Assembly: GCA_030447745.1 (NCBI GenBank)
Contig: JAUJOH010000001.1
Coordinates: 187,440-251,439, forward strand
Length of the DNA: 64,000 nt
Direction: 5' to 3'
Source of the DNA: Chloroflexota bacterium
GTDB taxonomy: Bacteria > Chloroflexota > Limnocylindria > Limnocylindrales > CSP1-4
Shown: positions 10,394 to 19,983 of the stretch, one piece after another
Numbering within the stretch: position 1 is the stretch's first letter
How the letters are laid out: each line of letters opens with the position of its first letter
Notes under the pieces: model-generated
Database searches by the model: none
The model's input: the letters and a program-made list of their open reading frames with translations, nothing else
Told to the model about the DNA's origin: nothing
Translations under genes and position numbers: made by a program

Positions 10394-10503
10394 CGGGCCT
10401 CGCGGTGAGCCGCCGAGGGGCCGGCGGCGGGGGCGGACGGCGGTCGCCGACGGCGCCGAGCCCGGACGCCGGCTGACGGTGGGTCCGAGTATCCTACGCC
10501 GCG

Positions 10504-12315
10504 ATGCTCCCCGGGCCCGAGGCCAGGCCGCGCGCGCGATCACCGTTCACGGCCGCCTTCCTCTCCCTGCTCTTTCCCGGGCTCGGACACGCCTATGCCG
10601 GCGCACCGCAGCGCGGGCTCGCGTTCGCGGCGCTGCCGCTCCTCGTCATCGCCCTCGTCATTGGGGTCCTCCTCAGGATCCCGCAGACGGACCTGCTCGC
10701 CCTGATCCTCCAGCCGTGGCTGCTGACCTCGATCTTCGTGCTGAACCTGCTCGCGCTCGCATACCGGATCGTCGCCGTCGTCGACGCGTACCGGGTGGCC
10801 GGGTTCGTGAACGCGTGGACCGCCAGTGGCGGTCGCGTCGGGCGGCCGCGTGTCCCTCGCCAGCCGCTCTCGATCGCCGGGCTGCTCGCGGTGATCCTCG
10901 TCCTCAGCGGCGCGCACGTCGCCGTCGCCCGCTATGACCTGCTGGCGATGGACACGGCGGGTTGCATCTTCCTCGAGCGGGACTGCCCCGCATCGACGCC
11001 GCCGGCGTCGTCGCCCTCGCCGGCCGCCTCCCGGGATGCCTTGCCAGGATCGTCCCAGGACCCGGCCGCGAGCGGCGAGCCGGCCATGAGCCTGCCGCCC
11101 GTGGGATCGGCCGTGCCGAACGTGACGGCCACGCCGTGGAACGGGACCGACCGGCTGAACATCCTGCTGATCGGCGCCGACGAGCAGGCCGGAGCGCACA
11201 ACACGGACACGCTGATCGTCGTCTCGATCGACCCGACGACGCGCCAGGTCGCGATGTTCACGCTGCCGCGGGACACGGCGAACGTTCCCATCCCGCCCGG
11301 GCCCGCCCGCAACGTGCTCGGCTCGGTCTACCCGCACAAGATCAACAGCCTCTACGCGACGGTCGAGGACCGGCCGGACCTGTTTCCGGGCACCGAGCGG
11401 ACGCGCGGTTACAACGCCCTCAAGGCCGTGGTCGGCGAGCTCTTCGGCCTCGACGTCCACTACTTCGTCGAGGTCAATTTCGACGGCTTCGTGCGGGTCA
11501 TCGATGCGCTGGGTGGCGTCACCGTCACCGTCCAGTCACCGGTCGTCGACGACCGCTTCCCGGCCGGTCGTGGGCAGCTGCGCCGGGTCTACATCCCGGC
11601 GGGCGTCCAGCGCATGACCGGCGAGCAGGCGCTCGTGTACGCCCGGTCGCGCAACGCCTCCAACGACTTCGTCCGCGGGCAGCGCCAGCAGCGGATGCTG
11701 CTCTCGCTGGCCCGGCAGGTGAACGCCGCCGCGGTCCTGCCGCGCGTCAACGAGCTGGCGACGGCGCTGTCCGGCGCCATCCGCACCGACGTGCCGCGCG
11801 ACCTGCTCGACGATCTGCTCCGCCTCGCCGGTGACATCGACCTGTCCACGATCCGCTCGTACGTCTTCTCGGCGCCGGTCTACGGCCGGGAGGTCCAGGA
11901 GCCGATCTACTACCTGTACCCGGACGTCGAGCGCATCCGCGCGGCGGTGCGCGATGCCTTCGTCGTTGATCCGGCTTTCGCGGCCCGCCGCGAAGCGCTC
12001 GCGGAGGAAGGGGCGCGCGTCTGGGTGCTGAACGGATCGGCCGAGGAAGGGCAGGCGTCGACGGTCGCGACCTATCTCGAGTACATCGGGCTGGCGGCGT
12101 CAGCGCCCAACCAGCGCCCGGACAAGGCGGGGCTGGCAGCCACGCGGATCGTCGTCTACAACGGCGCGGAGGCTCGCCTCGAGAGGACCATCGAGGTGCT
12201 CGAGGAAATCTTCGGGGTCGAGGTCGAGGTCGCGGACGATCGCGCGGCACGCGTCGACGTCGTGATCACGATCGCCGGGTCGACGCCGACGCTCACGCCG
12301 CCGCCCGCCCCGTAG
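10504..12315 (+). CDS. LytR-CpsA-Psr (LCP) family cell-wall ligase with LytR C-terminal domain
   Basis: NILLIGADEQAGAHNTDTLIVVSIDPTTRQVAMFTLPRDTANV; MTGEQALVYARSRNASNDFVRGQRQQRMLLSL; C-term VWVLNGSAEEGQASTVATYLEYIG. Confidence 0.88.
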   Translation: MLPGPEARPRARSPFTAAFLSLLFPGLGHAYAGAPQRGLAFAALPLLVIALVIGVLLRIPQTDLLALILQPWLLTSIFVLNLLALAYRIVAVVDAYRVAGFVNAWTASGGRVGRPRVPRQPLSIAGLLAVILVLSGAHVAVARYDLLAMDTAGCIFLERDCPASTPPASSPSPAASRDALPGSSQDPAASGEPAMSLPPVGSAVPNVTATPWNGTDRLNILLIGADEQAGAHNTDTLIVVSIDPTTRQVAMFTLPRDTANVPIPPGPARNVLGSVYPHKINSLYATVEDRPDLFPGTERTRGYNALKAVVGELFGLDVHYFVEVNFDGFVRVIDALGGVTVTVQSPVVDDRFPAGRGQLRRVYIPAGVQRMTGEQALVYARSRNASNDFVRGQRQQRMLLSLARQVNAAAVLPRVNELATALSGAIRTDVPRDLLDDLLRLAGDIDLSTIRSYVFSAPVYGREVQEPIYYLYPDVERIRAAVRDAFVVDPAFAARREALAEEGARVWVLNGSAEEGQASTVATYLEYIGLAASAPNQRPDKAGLAATRIVVYNGAEARLERTIEVLEEIFGVEVEVADDRAARVDVVITIAGSTPTLTPPPAP

Positions 12316-12398
12316 CGGCTCCCCGGCAGGCGCGCGCCGGCCGCGCCTCAGCGGGTCGACTGGGCCGTCGGACGAGCCGCGACGCGCTCGACGTCGCG

Positions 12399-14213
12399 TC
12401 AGGCCTTCTCCGTCACCCGGTACTCCAGGTAGCGCCCGGTCATCAGCCGCGTCTGCGCGTCGAGGGCCGGCAGGTTGGAGAAGAGCAGGCCGACCAGCGG
12501 CAGCGCCGCCCACTGGAGGTACGACAGCACGCGCGGCACGAGTCCCCACTCGGGCGGGCGCGGTGGCGCGATCCGCTCCTCGACGTAGACGAGGAGCAGC
12601 AGGCAGCACAACGCGCCGGTCAGCAGCCAGGCGGCGTACAGCGGCAGGTTCTGGCCGAGCGTCGACTGGGCGAACTCGCCGCGGTCGAACTGCCAGCTGA
12701 TCCAGAGCGGGATGTTCGAGCCGAAGATGATCACGAAGGGCGCAATCGCCCAGTTGATGTGGTCGAGCCACAGGTCGATGAGCCGGCGGACCCGTTTCCA
12801 GCGCGGGATCTCGGAATGCGCGAAGGCGTTCCGGATGTAGTACGGGATGTCCGTGATGCCCCATGCCCAGCGGCGGATCTGGGTGTACTGCTGGACCAGC
12901 GTCCGCGGGTATGACTTCGCGCGCACCGCATCCCCGTACATCGGGATGAACAGCGGGATCGCCTGGAACTCGCCCGAGTAGCGGAAGAACGACTTCCAGT
13001 AGAAGCGCGAGTCCTCCGGGATCGCGTCGGTCGCCCAGTAGTCCACTTCGTGGACGGTCTGGAGCGAGACCGAGTACGACGAGAACGAGACGAGCTTCTC
13101 GGGCGTGAGCGAGCGCCACATCTGGACGTGGGTCGCGCCGATCGCCACGAGACGGACCGGGATCGGCACGTCCCACAGGTTGTTGTGGAACATCGGCACC
13201 GGCTGGTAGAGCCGCCGGAAGCGGTCGGAGTCCGTCAGGAACGTCCATGACAGGTAGCCGAAGTACTGGGGGTGCACGCGGTAGTCCGAGTCGAGGTCGG
13301 TCACGACCACCTCGCTCGGGTCGAACCCCAGTCCCGCCAGCTCGCGGTAGAGCCAGCGCCCGCCGTACGCCATCGCCGATGACTTGCCGACGACGATGCC
13401 CGGCTCGAGCGGATCGAGGATGTGGAAGAAGTGGAGGAACCGGTCGCCGAACAGCTCGCGCAGGCGGGCGACGTTCTCGCGCCCGCCGAGATCCGTCTCG
13501 CGGGTGATGATCGCGACCATCTTCCGCTCGCGCGGCCAGTCCGCCTCGGCCAGCGCGCGGACCGTCTCGTAGAGCTTCTCGAACGGTTCCGTGTAGGTGG
13601 GCACGAGCGCGACGTGCCACAGGCGGTTCGGGTCGGGGAACGGCTCGCCGCGTCGCGCGAGCAGCCGCTCGATCGTCCGGCGCTCGTCGCGCAGCCGGTC
13701 GAGCGCCCGGCGGCCGCCGGCGACGGCGAGTCGATCGCCGGCGTTGCGGAGCCGCGCCACCCGACCTCTGACGGACGGGATCAGTCGGTCCAGCTCCTCG
13801 CGGCGACCCCGCAGGTCTGCCAACGCGAACGTCCGGGTCCGCCAGTCGACGCTCATGACGCTGCGCATCCTGAGGAACGCGACGAGCACGCTCCCCGTCA
13901 GCATCGACGCCTTGTAGAACCAGTAGAAGTCGAAGGTCAGGACGAACCAGGCGACGACCTGTGGGAACCGGAGCGACAGGATCAATGGCGAAAGGATGAG
14001 CGTCCACGTGACGACGCCCGGGACGATCTCGAGCAGCCGCTGCAGTCGGTGCGCGCGGTCGGAGCCGCGATCGTCGACCCGGTAGGGCCGAGCGGTCGAG
14101 GAATCCCGGCCAACCCGGGCCATCGAGGTCGGCCGCAGGCCGCGGCCCGCCGCGGGGCCGCCGTCCGCGAGCGGCGCCGTCGCGAGTGCTCCGGGCGCGT
14201 CGGGCTCAGGCAC
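12399..14213 (-). CDS. Membrane glycosyltransferase, GT2-like
   Basis: VALVPTYTEPFEKLYETVRALAEADWPRERKMVAIITRETD; VVVTDLDSDYRVHPQYFGYLSW; multiple TM segments. Confidence 0.78.
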   Translation of the reverse strand: MPEPDAPGALATAPLADGGPAAGRGLRPTSMARVGRDSSTARPYRVDDRGSDRAHRLQRLLEIVPGVVTWTLILSPLILSLRFPQVVAWFVLTFDFYWFYKASMLTGSVLVAFLRMRSVMSVDWRTRTFALADLRGRREELDRLIPSVRGRVARLRNAGDRLAVAGGRRALDRLRDERRTIERLLARRGEPFPDPNRLWHVALVPTYTEPFEKLYETVRALAEADWPRERKMVAIITRETDLGGRENVARLRELFGDRFLHFFHILDPLEPGIVVGKSSAMAYGGRWLYRELAGLGFDPSEVVVTDLDSDYRVHPQYFGYLSWTFLTDSDRFRRLYQPVPMFHNNLWDVPIPVRLVAIGATHVQMWRSLTPEKLVSFSSYSVSLQTVHEVDYWATDAIPEDSRFYWKSFFRYSGEFQAIPLFIPMYGDAVRAKSYPRTLVQQYTQIRRWAWGITDIPYYIRNAFAHSEIPRWKRVRRLIDLWLDHINWAIAPFVIIFGSNIPLWISWQFDRGEFAQSTLGQNLPLYAAWLLTGALCCLLLLVYVEERIAPPRPPEWGLVPRVLSYLQWAALPLVGLLFSNLPALDAQTRLMTGRYLEYRVTEKA

Positions 14214-15195
14214 CCTCGGTGATCGGCGTCAGCCAGTGCCGGTACTCCGGCAGCCGGCCCCGGACCGCGTGGAAGTAACGGTCGCGGACGAGCCGCCCGA
14301 TCGGGCCGACCGTCCCCGAGCCCACCGGCCGATGGTCGACCTCGACCACCGGCGCGACCTGGACGCCGGTCCCGCACAGGAACATCTCGTCCGCCACGTA
14401 CAGCTCGGAGCGGTCGATCGAGCGGATCTCGACCGGGACCTTCTCGTTGTGCAGCAGCTCGACCATCGCCTTGCGGGTCACGCCCTCGAGGATGTCGTCG
14501 CTCACCGGCGGCGTCAGGGCGACGCCGTCACGGACGACGAACAGGTTGGCGGCAGAGGCCTCGTTGACGTGCCCGTCGCCGGTCAGAACGACCGCCTCGT
14601 CGAAGCCGTTGAGCTCTGCCTCGGACTTCTGGAAGGCCATGTTGACGTAGCCGCCGACGATCTTCCCCCGCGCCGGGAGCGCCTCATCCGGGTTGCGGCG
14701 CCAGGACGAAGTCATCATCCGCACCCCGGCCTCCGTGTCGATGTAGTTGCCGAACGGGAGGCTGACGATCGACAGCTGGTGATCCAGGTTGTGGAGCCGG
14801 ACGCCTATGGCCCGGGTCGACTTGTAGAACGACGGCCGGATGTAGACGTCCTCGCGGAACCGATTCCGGCGCACGGTCTCGACGATCAGGCCGGTCAGCT
14901 CGTCAACGGAGGGCACGTCCTCCATCAGCAGGATCCGGCACGACTGGCGGATCCGCTCCACGTGCTCGCGCACCTTGAGCCCGTAGAGGGTCTCGTCGTC
15001 GCGGTTCCAGTAGGCGCGGATCCCCTCGAAGGTCGCCGTCCCGTACATGAAGGCGTGGGTCATCACACTGACTTTCGCATCGCCGAGCGCGACGAAGTCG
15101 CCTTCGAAGTAGCAGATCAGGTCGTCGAGCGACGGAGCCGCCGTCGAGGCAGCCGGCGTCGCGGCGGTGGCTTCGGTCGGTTTGTGGGTCAGCAT
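14206..15195 (-). CDS. ilvE: Branched-chain amino acid aminotransferase
   Basis: SVMTHAFMYGTATFEGIRAYWN; GGYVNMAFQKSEAELNGFDEAVVLTGDGHVNEASAANLFVVRDGVALTPPVSDDILEGVTRKA. Confidence 0.93.
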   Translation of the reverse strand: MLTHKPTEATAATPAASTAAPSLDDLICYFEGDFVALGDAKVSVMTHAFMYGTATFEGIRAYWNRDDETLYGLKVREHVERIRQSCRILLMEDVPSVDELTGLIVETVRRNRFREDVYIRPSFYKSTRAIGVRLHNLDHQLSIVSLPFGNYIDTEAGVRMMTSSWRRNPDEALPARGKIVGGYVNMAFQKSEAELNGFDEAVVLTGDGHVNEASAANLFVVRDGVALTPPVSDDILEGVTRKAMVELLHNEKVPVEIRSIDRSELYVADEMFLCGTGVQVAPVVEVDHRPVGSGTVGPIGRLVRDRYFHAVRGRLPEYRHWLTPITEGA

Positions 15196-15270
15196 CGGGA
15201 GCGCGCTCCTGCTGGGTCGACGGCCCCGCCGGCCGCGTCACGAGAGAGTCGGGACAGCCGGCCGAGTATA

Positions 15271-16341
15271 TCAGTGGGCCTCGACGGCTCCGCCGTAGCC
15301 GCTGGCCAGGACGCCGACGACCAGCGCCAGGTACGCGGCGTAGAACAGCCCGCCGACGAGAAGCCCCTTGCCCTGCAGGCGGCCGCGGCGGGCCATCGGG
15401 ATGAAGATCGCCGCCGACGACGCGAACGCGATCCCGGCCGATGCGAACGCGACATAGGATCCCTCGGTGATCCGCCAGGCGTCGGCCGCGAAGAGCAGGG
15501 CGACGATCGTCGGGATCGTCGACTGGAACACCATCGCGCCCGTGATGTTGCCCATCGCCAGCGTGTCCTTGCCCTGTCGGATCCAGATGATGGAGTTGAA
15601 CTTCTCGGGCAGCTCCGTCGCGATCGGGGCGATGACCAGCGCGAGCAGCGCCTCGTCGACGCCGAAGGTCGAGGCGATGTGCTCGACCGCGTCGACGAAG
15701 AAGACCGCGCCGACGATGATCAGCCCGAGGGCCGCGAGGACCTGGAGGTTGACCAGCCGCAGACGCGGGACGTGCGGGCTGACGGCGTGGTTCCCGCGGT
15801 CCAGCCGCCTGAAGCGCAGCGGCGCGAGCTCGCTCTCCTCCTCCGCCGCCGCTTCCGCGAAGTGGCCCTTGACGTACCACGCGTAGATGCCGAGCAGCAC
15901 GGCGGCCACGACCCACTTCGGCCAGTCCGGCTCGATCGGCAGGAACGCCGCACCGATCGCGATCGCGTACGCCACCGCGAAGTAGCGCATGTCGTGGGCC
16001 AGCACCCGCGTGTCGACCGGCATGACGTCGCCCGCCGGCCGCCTCCGGGCACTGATCAGGACCGCGACGCCGGTGACGAACATCGCGAGCGTCGAGAGCA
16101 TGAACGGCGCGCCGAGAATGGCCCCCACGCCGACCTGGTTGGCGGCCTCGCCAGTGGCGAACAGGATCGCGATGATCGGGATCATCGTCTCGGGCAGCGC
16201 CGTCCCGACCGCCGCGAGCACGGAACCCACCGCCCCTTCGGCGAGCTGCAGCTTCCGGCCGAACCACTCGATCCCGTTCGTGAACAGCTCCGCGCCGAGC
16301 AGGATCACGAACAACGCGATGATGAGGACGATGAAGTCCAC
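15271..16341 (-). CDS. Na+/Ca2+ exchanger (CaCA) family membrane protein
   Basis: ILLGAELFTNGIEWFGRKLQLAEGAVGSVLAAVGTALPETMIPIIAI and a second alpha repeat VDEALLALVIAPIATELPEKFNSI. Confidence 0.86.
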   Translation of the reverse strand: MDFIVLIIALFVILLGAELFTNGIEWFGRKLQLAEGAVGSVLAAVGTALPETMIPIIAILFATGEAANQVGVGAILGAPFMLSTLAMFVTGVAVLISARRRPAGDVMPVDTRVLAHDMRYFAVAYAIAIGAAFLPIEPDWPKWVVAAVLLGIYAWYVKGHFAEAAAEEESELAPLRFRRLDRGNHAVSPHVPRLRLVNLQVLAALGLIIVGAVFFVDAVEHIASTFGVDEALLALVIAPIATELPEKFNSIIWIRQGKDTLAMGNITGAMVFQSTIPTIVALLFAADAWRITEGSYVAFASAGIAFASSAAIFIPMARRGRLQGKGLLVGGLFYAAYLALVVGVLASGYGGAVEAH

Positions 16342-16731
16342 TCAGCCCTCCGTGGCCACAGCGAGCGCGATGCTCAGGGCGATGATGCCAAGGGTCGACG
16401 AAGCGACGAGGGCCATCACCCGCTCGTCGCGCCGCAGGTAGCCGACGAGCGAGACCGCGACGCGGACGGCCGGCGTCGCGATGACGACGGCCAGCCCCGG
16501 CCACAGGAAGCCCTCCGGGCGCGGCAGGGCCGCCCAGGGAGGACTCCCGAGATCGAGTGGCGGCCCGCCCTCGAGCGGCGACCGTCCCGCGGCCAGCAGC
16601 GCGACCACCCCGAGGGTCAGCAGCCCGACTGCCAGCCACGTGCCGCCGGTGAGCAGCCGGGCCAGGACCCGATCGAGCGGATCCGCGGTGTCGCCCTCGT
16701 GGCCCCGGAGCGTCGACGCGCCGCCCGTCAC
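16342..16731 (-). CDS. DUF1634-like membrane protein
   Basis: DPLDRVLARLLTGGTWLAVGLLTLGVVALLAAG...LGIIALSIALAVATEG. GTG start overlaps the TauE stop by 4 nt; DUF1634 genes commonly neighbour TauE/SafE. Confidence 0.7.
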   Translation of the reverse strand: MTGGASTLRGHEGDTADPLDRVLARLLTGGTWLAVGLLTLGVVALLAAGRSPLEGGPPLDLGSPPWAALPRPEGFLWPGLAVVIATPAVRVAVSLVGYLRRDERVMALVASSTLGIIALSIALAVATEG

Positions 16732-17546
16732 ACCGACAGCCCCATCGCCCGCCGGATCATCTGGACGGCGGTGTAGAGGAGCACCACCACGAACAGCACG
16801 CGCAGGAGCCGCAGGTCGACCCGGTGTGCGACCCGCGATCCGGCCGACGCGCCGAGGAACACGCCGATCGCGGTGGGCCCCGCGACATACGGATCGATCT
16901 CGCCGCGCAGCAGGTAGATCACCGCGCTCGCCGAGGCCGTGATGCCGATCATCAGGTTGCTCGTCGCAGTGGCGACCCGGAGTGGCACGCCCATGCCGAG
17001 GTGCATCACCGGGACCTTGACCAGCCCGCCCCCGATCCCGAGCAGGGCCGACACGACGCCCGCGCCGAGGCTCCCGACCGCCCCGCGCCCGAGGTTCCGG
17101 ACCCGATAGCCCGGACCGGACAGGTCGAGCCCGAACGGCGCGGCGGTGGCACCCCCCGTGTCCGTCGGACCGTCGGCGGCCCGGGCGACGCGCGGCCGCA
17201 GCATCGAGACGGCGACGTAGACGAGCAGCGCGGCGAACAGCCCGGCCAGGACCTCCTCGGACAGCACGAACGCGACGAGTCCGCCGACGAGGGCACCGAT
17301 CGCTGTGAAGAGCTCGAGCGCCATCCCCAGCCTGAGGTTCGCGACCCGGCGCTCGAGGTAGACGCCGGCCGCGGCGCTGCTCGTCACGATGACGCACACC
17401 AGCGACACGCCGACGGCCTCCCGGAGGTCCCGCCCGAAGCCGAGCGTCAGCATCGGCACGATCAGGATGCCGCCGCCCAGACCCAGCAGCGACCCGAAGA
17501 CGCCCGCCGCTGCGCCGCCCGCGAGCATCAGCAGCCCGACGGTCAC
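16728..17546 (-). CDS. TauE/SafE family anion exporter
   Basis: MLAGGAAAGVFGSLLGLGGGILIVPMLTLGFGRDLREAVGVSLVCVIVTSSAAAGVYL; second half LGAGVVSALLGIGGGLVKVPVM. Confidence 0.9.
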   Translation of the reverse strand: MTVGLLMLAGGAAAGVFGSLLGLGGGILIVPMLTLGFGRDLREAVGVSLVCVIVTSSAAAGVYLERRVANLRLGMALELFTAIGALVGGLVAFVLSEEVLAGLFAALLVYVAVSMLRPRVARAADGPTDTGGATAAPFGLDLSGPGYRVRNLGRGAVGSLGAGVVSALLGIGGGLVKVPVMHLGMGVPLRVATATSNLMIGITASASAVIYLLRGEIDPYVAGPTAIGVFLGASAGSRVAHRVDLRLLRVLFVVVLLYTAVQMIRRAMGLSV

Positions 17547-17623
17547 CTCACGTTCGGCGAGGCGGGCGGGCGACGTCGCCGCCGATCACGCACTCGCCCG
17601 GCGGCGCCGTCCGCCCGAGGGTT

Positions 17624-17890
17624 TCAGGGGCGGAGATGCTGCGGCGCGTACGGCAGCAGGGCGACGTGGCGCGCCCGCTTCAGCGCCACGGCCAGCTCCC
17701 GCTGGTGGGCGGCGCAGGTGCCCGTCTTGCGGCGGGGCTCGATCTTGGCTCGCTCGGACAGGTAACGGCGGAGGCGGTTGACCTCCTTGTAGTCGATCTG
17801 CGCCGTCTTGTCGGCGCAGAACGCGCACACCTTCCGGCGGCGTCGGTCGCGGTAGTAATCGTCTCGCTTCTTTGATCGGGTCGGCGGCAT
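17624..17890 (-). CDS. rpsR: 30S ribosomal protein S18
   Basis: [65 protein letters not shown]. Confidence 0.96.
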   Translation of the reverse strand: MPPTRSKKRDDYYRDRRRRKVCAFCADKTAQIDYKEVNRLRRYLSERAKIEPRRKTGTCAAHQRELAVALKRARHVALLPYAPQHLRP

Positions 17891-17963
17891 GGGTGAGGAT
17901 CCTTTCGGCGGAGCGGCTGGCAGCCGCTGGAGGTATCGGGGAGCGCGGTGGGGCGCGCCGAAT

Positions 17964-18416
17964 TCAGAAGGGCAGGTCGTCCAGGTCGTTGTCCTCGCGG
18001 CCGCGGCTGCCGTACGCGCCGCCCGCGGGTGCCGGGGCGCGCTCGCCGCTCGGCGCGCCGAAGGTCCCCTCCCCCTCCTCGCGGTTGCGCCGCTCGAGGT
18101 TGATCACGTTGTCGGCCGTGATGTCGAGGGACGTCCGCTTCTGACCGTCGTTGCCCTCGAACTCGCGCGACTTGAAGCGTCCCTCGACGAAGACGCGGCT
18201 GCCCTTTCGGAGCTGCTCGGCGGCCCGCTCGGCCCGGTCGCCGAAGACGCTGACGCGAAACCAGTCCGTCTCGTCGGTCCACTCGCCGGTCTGCTGGTTC
18301 TTCGTGCTCTGGTTGACGGCCACGCTGAACTGCGTGACCGGCCGACCGCTCGGGGTGTAGCGCATCTCCGGGTCGCGGCCGAGATTGCCGATGATCATGA
18401 GCTTGCACAGCGCCAT
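17964..18416 (-). CDS. ssb: Single-stranded DNA-binding protein
   Basis: [36 protein letters not shown]...[30 protein letters not shown], acidic tail [10 protein letters not shown]. Confidence 0.96.
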   Translation of the reverse strand: MALCKLMIIGNLGRDPEMRYTPSGRPVTQFSVAVNQSTKNQQTGEWTDETDWFRVSVFGDRAERAAEQLRKGSRVFVEGRFKSREFEGNDGQKRTSLDITADNVINLERRNREEGEGTFGAPSGERAPAPAGGAYGSRGREDNDLDDLPF

Positions 18417-18431
18417 GGCAGCCGTCCCTTC

Positions 18432-18863
18432 TCACTCGATGGCGGCCGGAGCCGCCTCGCTCTCGGACTCGTCGATCCGCTCGCCTTCCTCGTCGTCCGG
18501 CTCGTCCTCGGCCGGCGGCAGCGCGGTCTCCTCGCCGATCTCCCCGGCCCCATCGTCGCGGCGGACGGCGCGGACCGGGCGCTCGATGCGCGTCACGAGG
18601 TGGCGCAGGACCTCCTCGGTGATCTGGAGCGCGCGCTCCAGGTCCGCGACAGCAGCCGGCGGGCCCTCGAACACCACGATGTGGTAGGAGCCCTCGCGGT
18701 GGCGGTCGATCGAGTACGCAAGGCGCCGACGCCCCCAGGGCGCAACCTTCACGATCTGGCCGCCCGAGGCGACGAGTTGACGGGTCGTCCGGTCGATGAG
18801 GGCCTGGCTGCGTTCGTCCGCGACGTCCGGACGCAGCACGAGCATCAGTTCGTAGCGGCGCAT
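18432..18863 (-). CDS. rpsF: 30S ribosomal protein S6
   Basis: MRRYELMLVLRPDVADERSQALIDRTTRQLVASGGQIVKVAPWGRRRLAYSIDRHREGSYHIVVFEGPPAAVADLERALQITEEVLRHLVTR. Confidence 0.95.
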   Translation of the reverse strand: MRRYELMLVLRPDVADERSQALIDRTTRQLVASGGQIVKVAPWGRRRLAYSIDRHREGSYHIVVFEGPPAAVADLERALQITEEVLRHLVTRIERPVRAVRRDDGAGEIGEETALPPAEDEPDDEEGERIDESESEAAPAAIE

Positions 18864-19103
18864 GCGCCACATACTCCTTCCTGTGGGAACTGCCCCGCTG
18901 GGCACGGCCGGAGGCCGGGGCGGAGCCGAAAGGAAACGCGACGAGTCTAGCACGAGAGACCATCAGATCCTCGCCACGGCAGATCGTCGACACGGCGGGC
19001 GCGCGCCCCGGTCGCTCGCGTCGCGCCGGACTGCGACGGCGCTGCAACGACCCATTCCCACCGTTGGTTGCCCGCCTGAGCACGGACCATCGACCGTCTG
19101 CCC

Positions 19104-19331
19104 ATGAGCGAGTCGCCGCGCCACCCGTCCGAGGCCACCTTCCCCTCCGAGGAGGACCCGGCGCCCGCGCCGGAGCGCGAACGACCGACGGTCGCCGAGG
19201 TCGAGACGAACGAGGGAGTCGATCTCGGCGGGACCGGAGCGCCGGTCGGGCGCAACAACATCGCCGAGGGTCGCGTCGGCGGGTCGATGGGCGGCCCGCA
19301 TCCGCAGGGCGGACAGGGCCAGGGCGGCTGA
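19104..19331 (+). CDS. Small low-complexity hypothetical protein (75 aa)
   Basis: MSESPRHPSEATFPSEEDPAPAPERERPTVAEVETNEGVDLGGTGAPVGRNNIAEGRVGGSMGGPHPQGGQGQGG. ATG start, disordered composition; coding status uncertain. Confidence 0.4.
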   Translation: MSESPRHPSEATFPSEEDPAPAPERERPTVAEVETNEGVDLGGTGAPVGRNNIAEGRVGGSMGGPHPQGGQGQGG

Positions 19332-19508
19332 AGACCCGCACGGTGGTCACGCCGGAGCGGCCGGCCGGCCCGCGTCCGGAGCGCCCGGCCGGGCCACGTC
19401 CCATGGCCACCGGGGACCATCCTTCCCCCTCGGACGGGACCATCCGGAGGGGTCGCCCGTGTGCGTCCGTGCTTTAGTGTCTCGGCTACGCGGCACGACG
19501 CCGTGGAC

Positions 19509-19601
19509 CGGTTCGCCGGTCGACAAGGGCAAACCCAGGGCGACCTGGGGACGCAAAGCCACGGGACTCGGTTCGCCGAGTCAGCCGGGTTGCCGAAACC
19601 G
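19509..19601 (+). ncRNA. Cyclic di-GMP-I (GEMM-I) riboswitch aptamer
   Basis: CGGTTCGCCGGTCGACAAGGGCAAACCCAGGGCGACCTGGGGACGCAAAGCCACGGGACTCGGTTCGCCGAGTCAGCCGGGTTGCCGAAACCG. Matches the GEMM-I core AGGGCAAACC..., a CCCAGG-GCGA-CCTGGG GNRA hairpin, GGGACGCAAAGCC, a GACTCGG-TTCG-CCGAGTC hairpin, AGCCGGGTTGCCG, and closing P1 CGGTT/AACCG. Confidence 0.93.
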
Positions 19602-19614
19602 TCTGAGGTCCGCC

Positions 19615-19725
19615 ATGAAGCTCGCCAGCTTCAGCAACGCTCGACCGACCGCAACCGCCGTCGCCTTCCGGATCGCGGTGATCCTCGGCGTCGCGCTCGC
19701 CGCGGCCGGGTCCGCCCGCATCTAG
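19615..19725 (+). CDS. 36-aa hydrophobic peptide directly downstream of the c-di-GMP riboswitch
   Basis: MKLASFSNARPTATAVAFRIAVILGVALAAAGSARI. ATG at 19615, 14 nt after the aptamer closing helix, RBS-like GAGGTC; in frame within track ORF 19459..19725. Confidence 0.6.
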   Translation: MKLASFSNARPTATAVAFRIAVILGVALAAAGSARI

Positions 19726-19815
19726 CCGCTCGCCGGGCGCCGCATTCGGCGGAGTCCAACATCGTCCCCTGCGCGACCGGGTCACTCAGGGCTCCGTCGT
19801 TGCACGGATTCGTCG

Positions 19816-19898
19816 TGCCGAAGCAGGGATTCGAACCCTGACGCCCTCGCGGGCCGCCGATTTTAAGTCGGCTGCGTCTGCCGTTCCGCCACTTCGGC
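19816..19898 (-). tRNA. tRNA-Leu(TAA)
   Basis: GCCGAAGTGGCGGAACGGCAGACGCAGCCGACTTAAAATCGGCGGCCCGCGAGGGCGTCAGGGTTCGAATCCCTGCTTCGGCA; long variable arm, anticodon TAA. Confidence 0.95.
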
Positions 19899-19983
19899 CG
19901 GCCGCCAGCGTAGCAAGCGGTTCGCGCGTCGGGCATCCCGCCTCACGGGCATGCGTTCCCGGGAGGGCGCATCGCGGGCAACG

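Noticed and set aside
10394-10503. T-box leader upstream of ileS
   Set aside because: Only ~110 bp to the divergent LCP gene, and no T-box sequence or specifier hairpin could be seen.
18864-18960. S6:S18 (rpsF) autoregulatory leader RNA
   Set aside because: GC-rich stems exist upstream of rpsF, but I could not align the characteristic motif with confidence.
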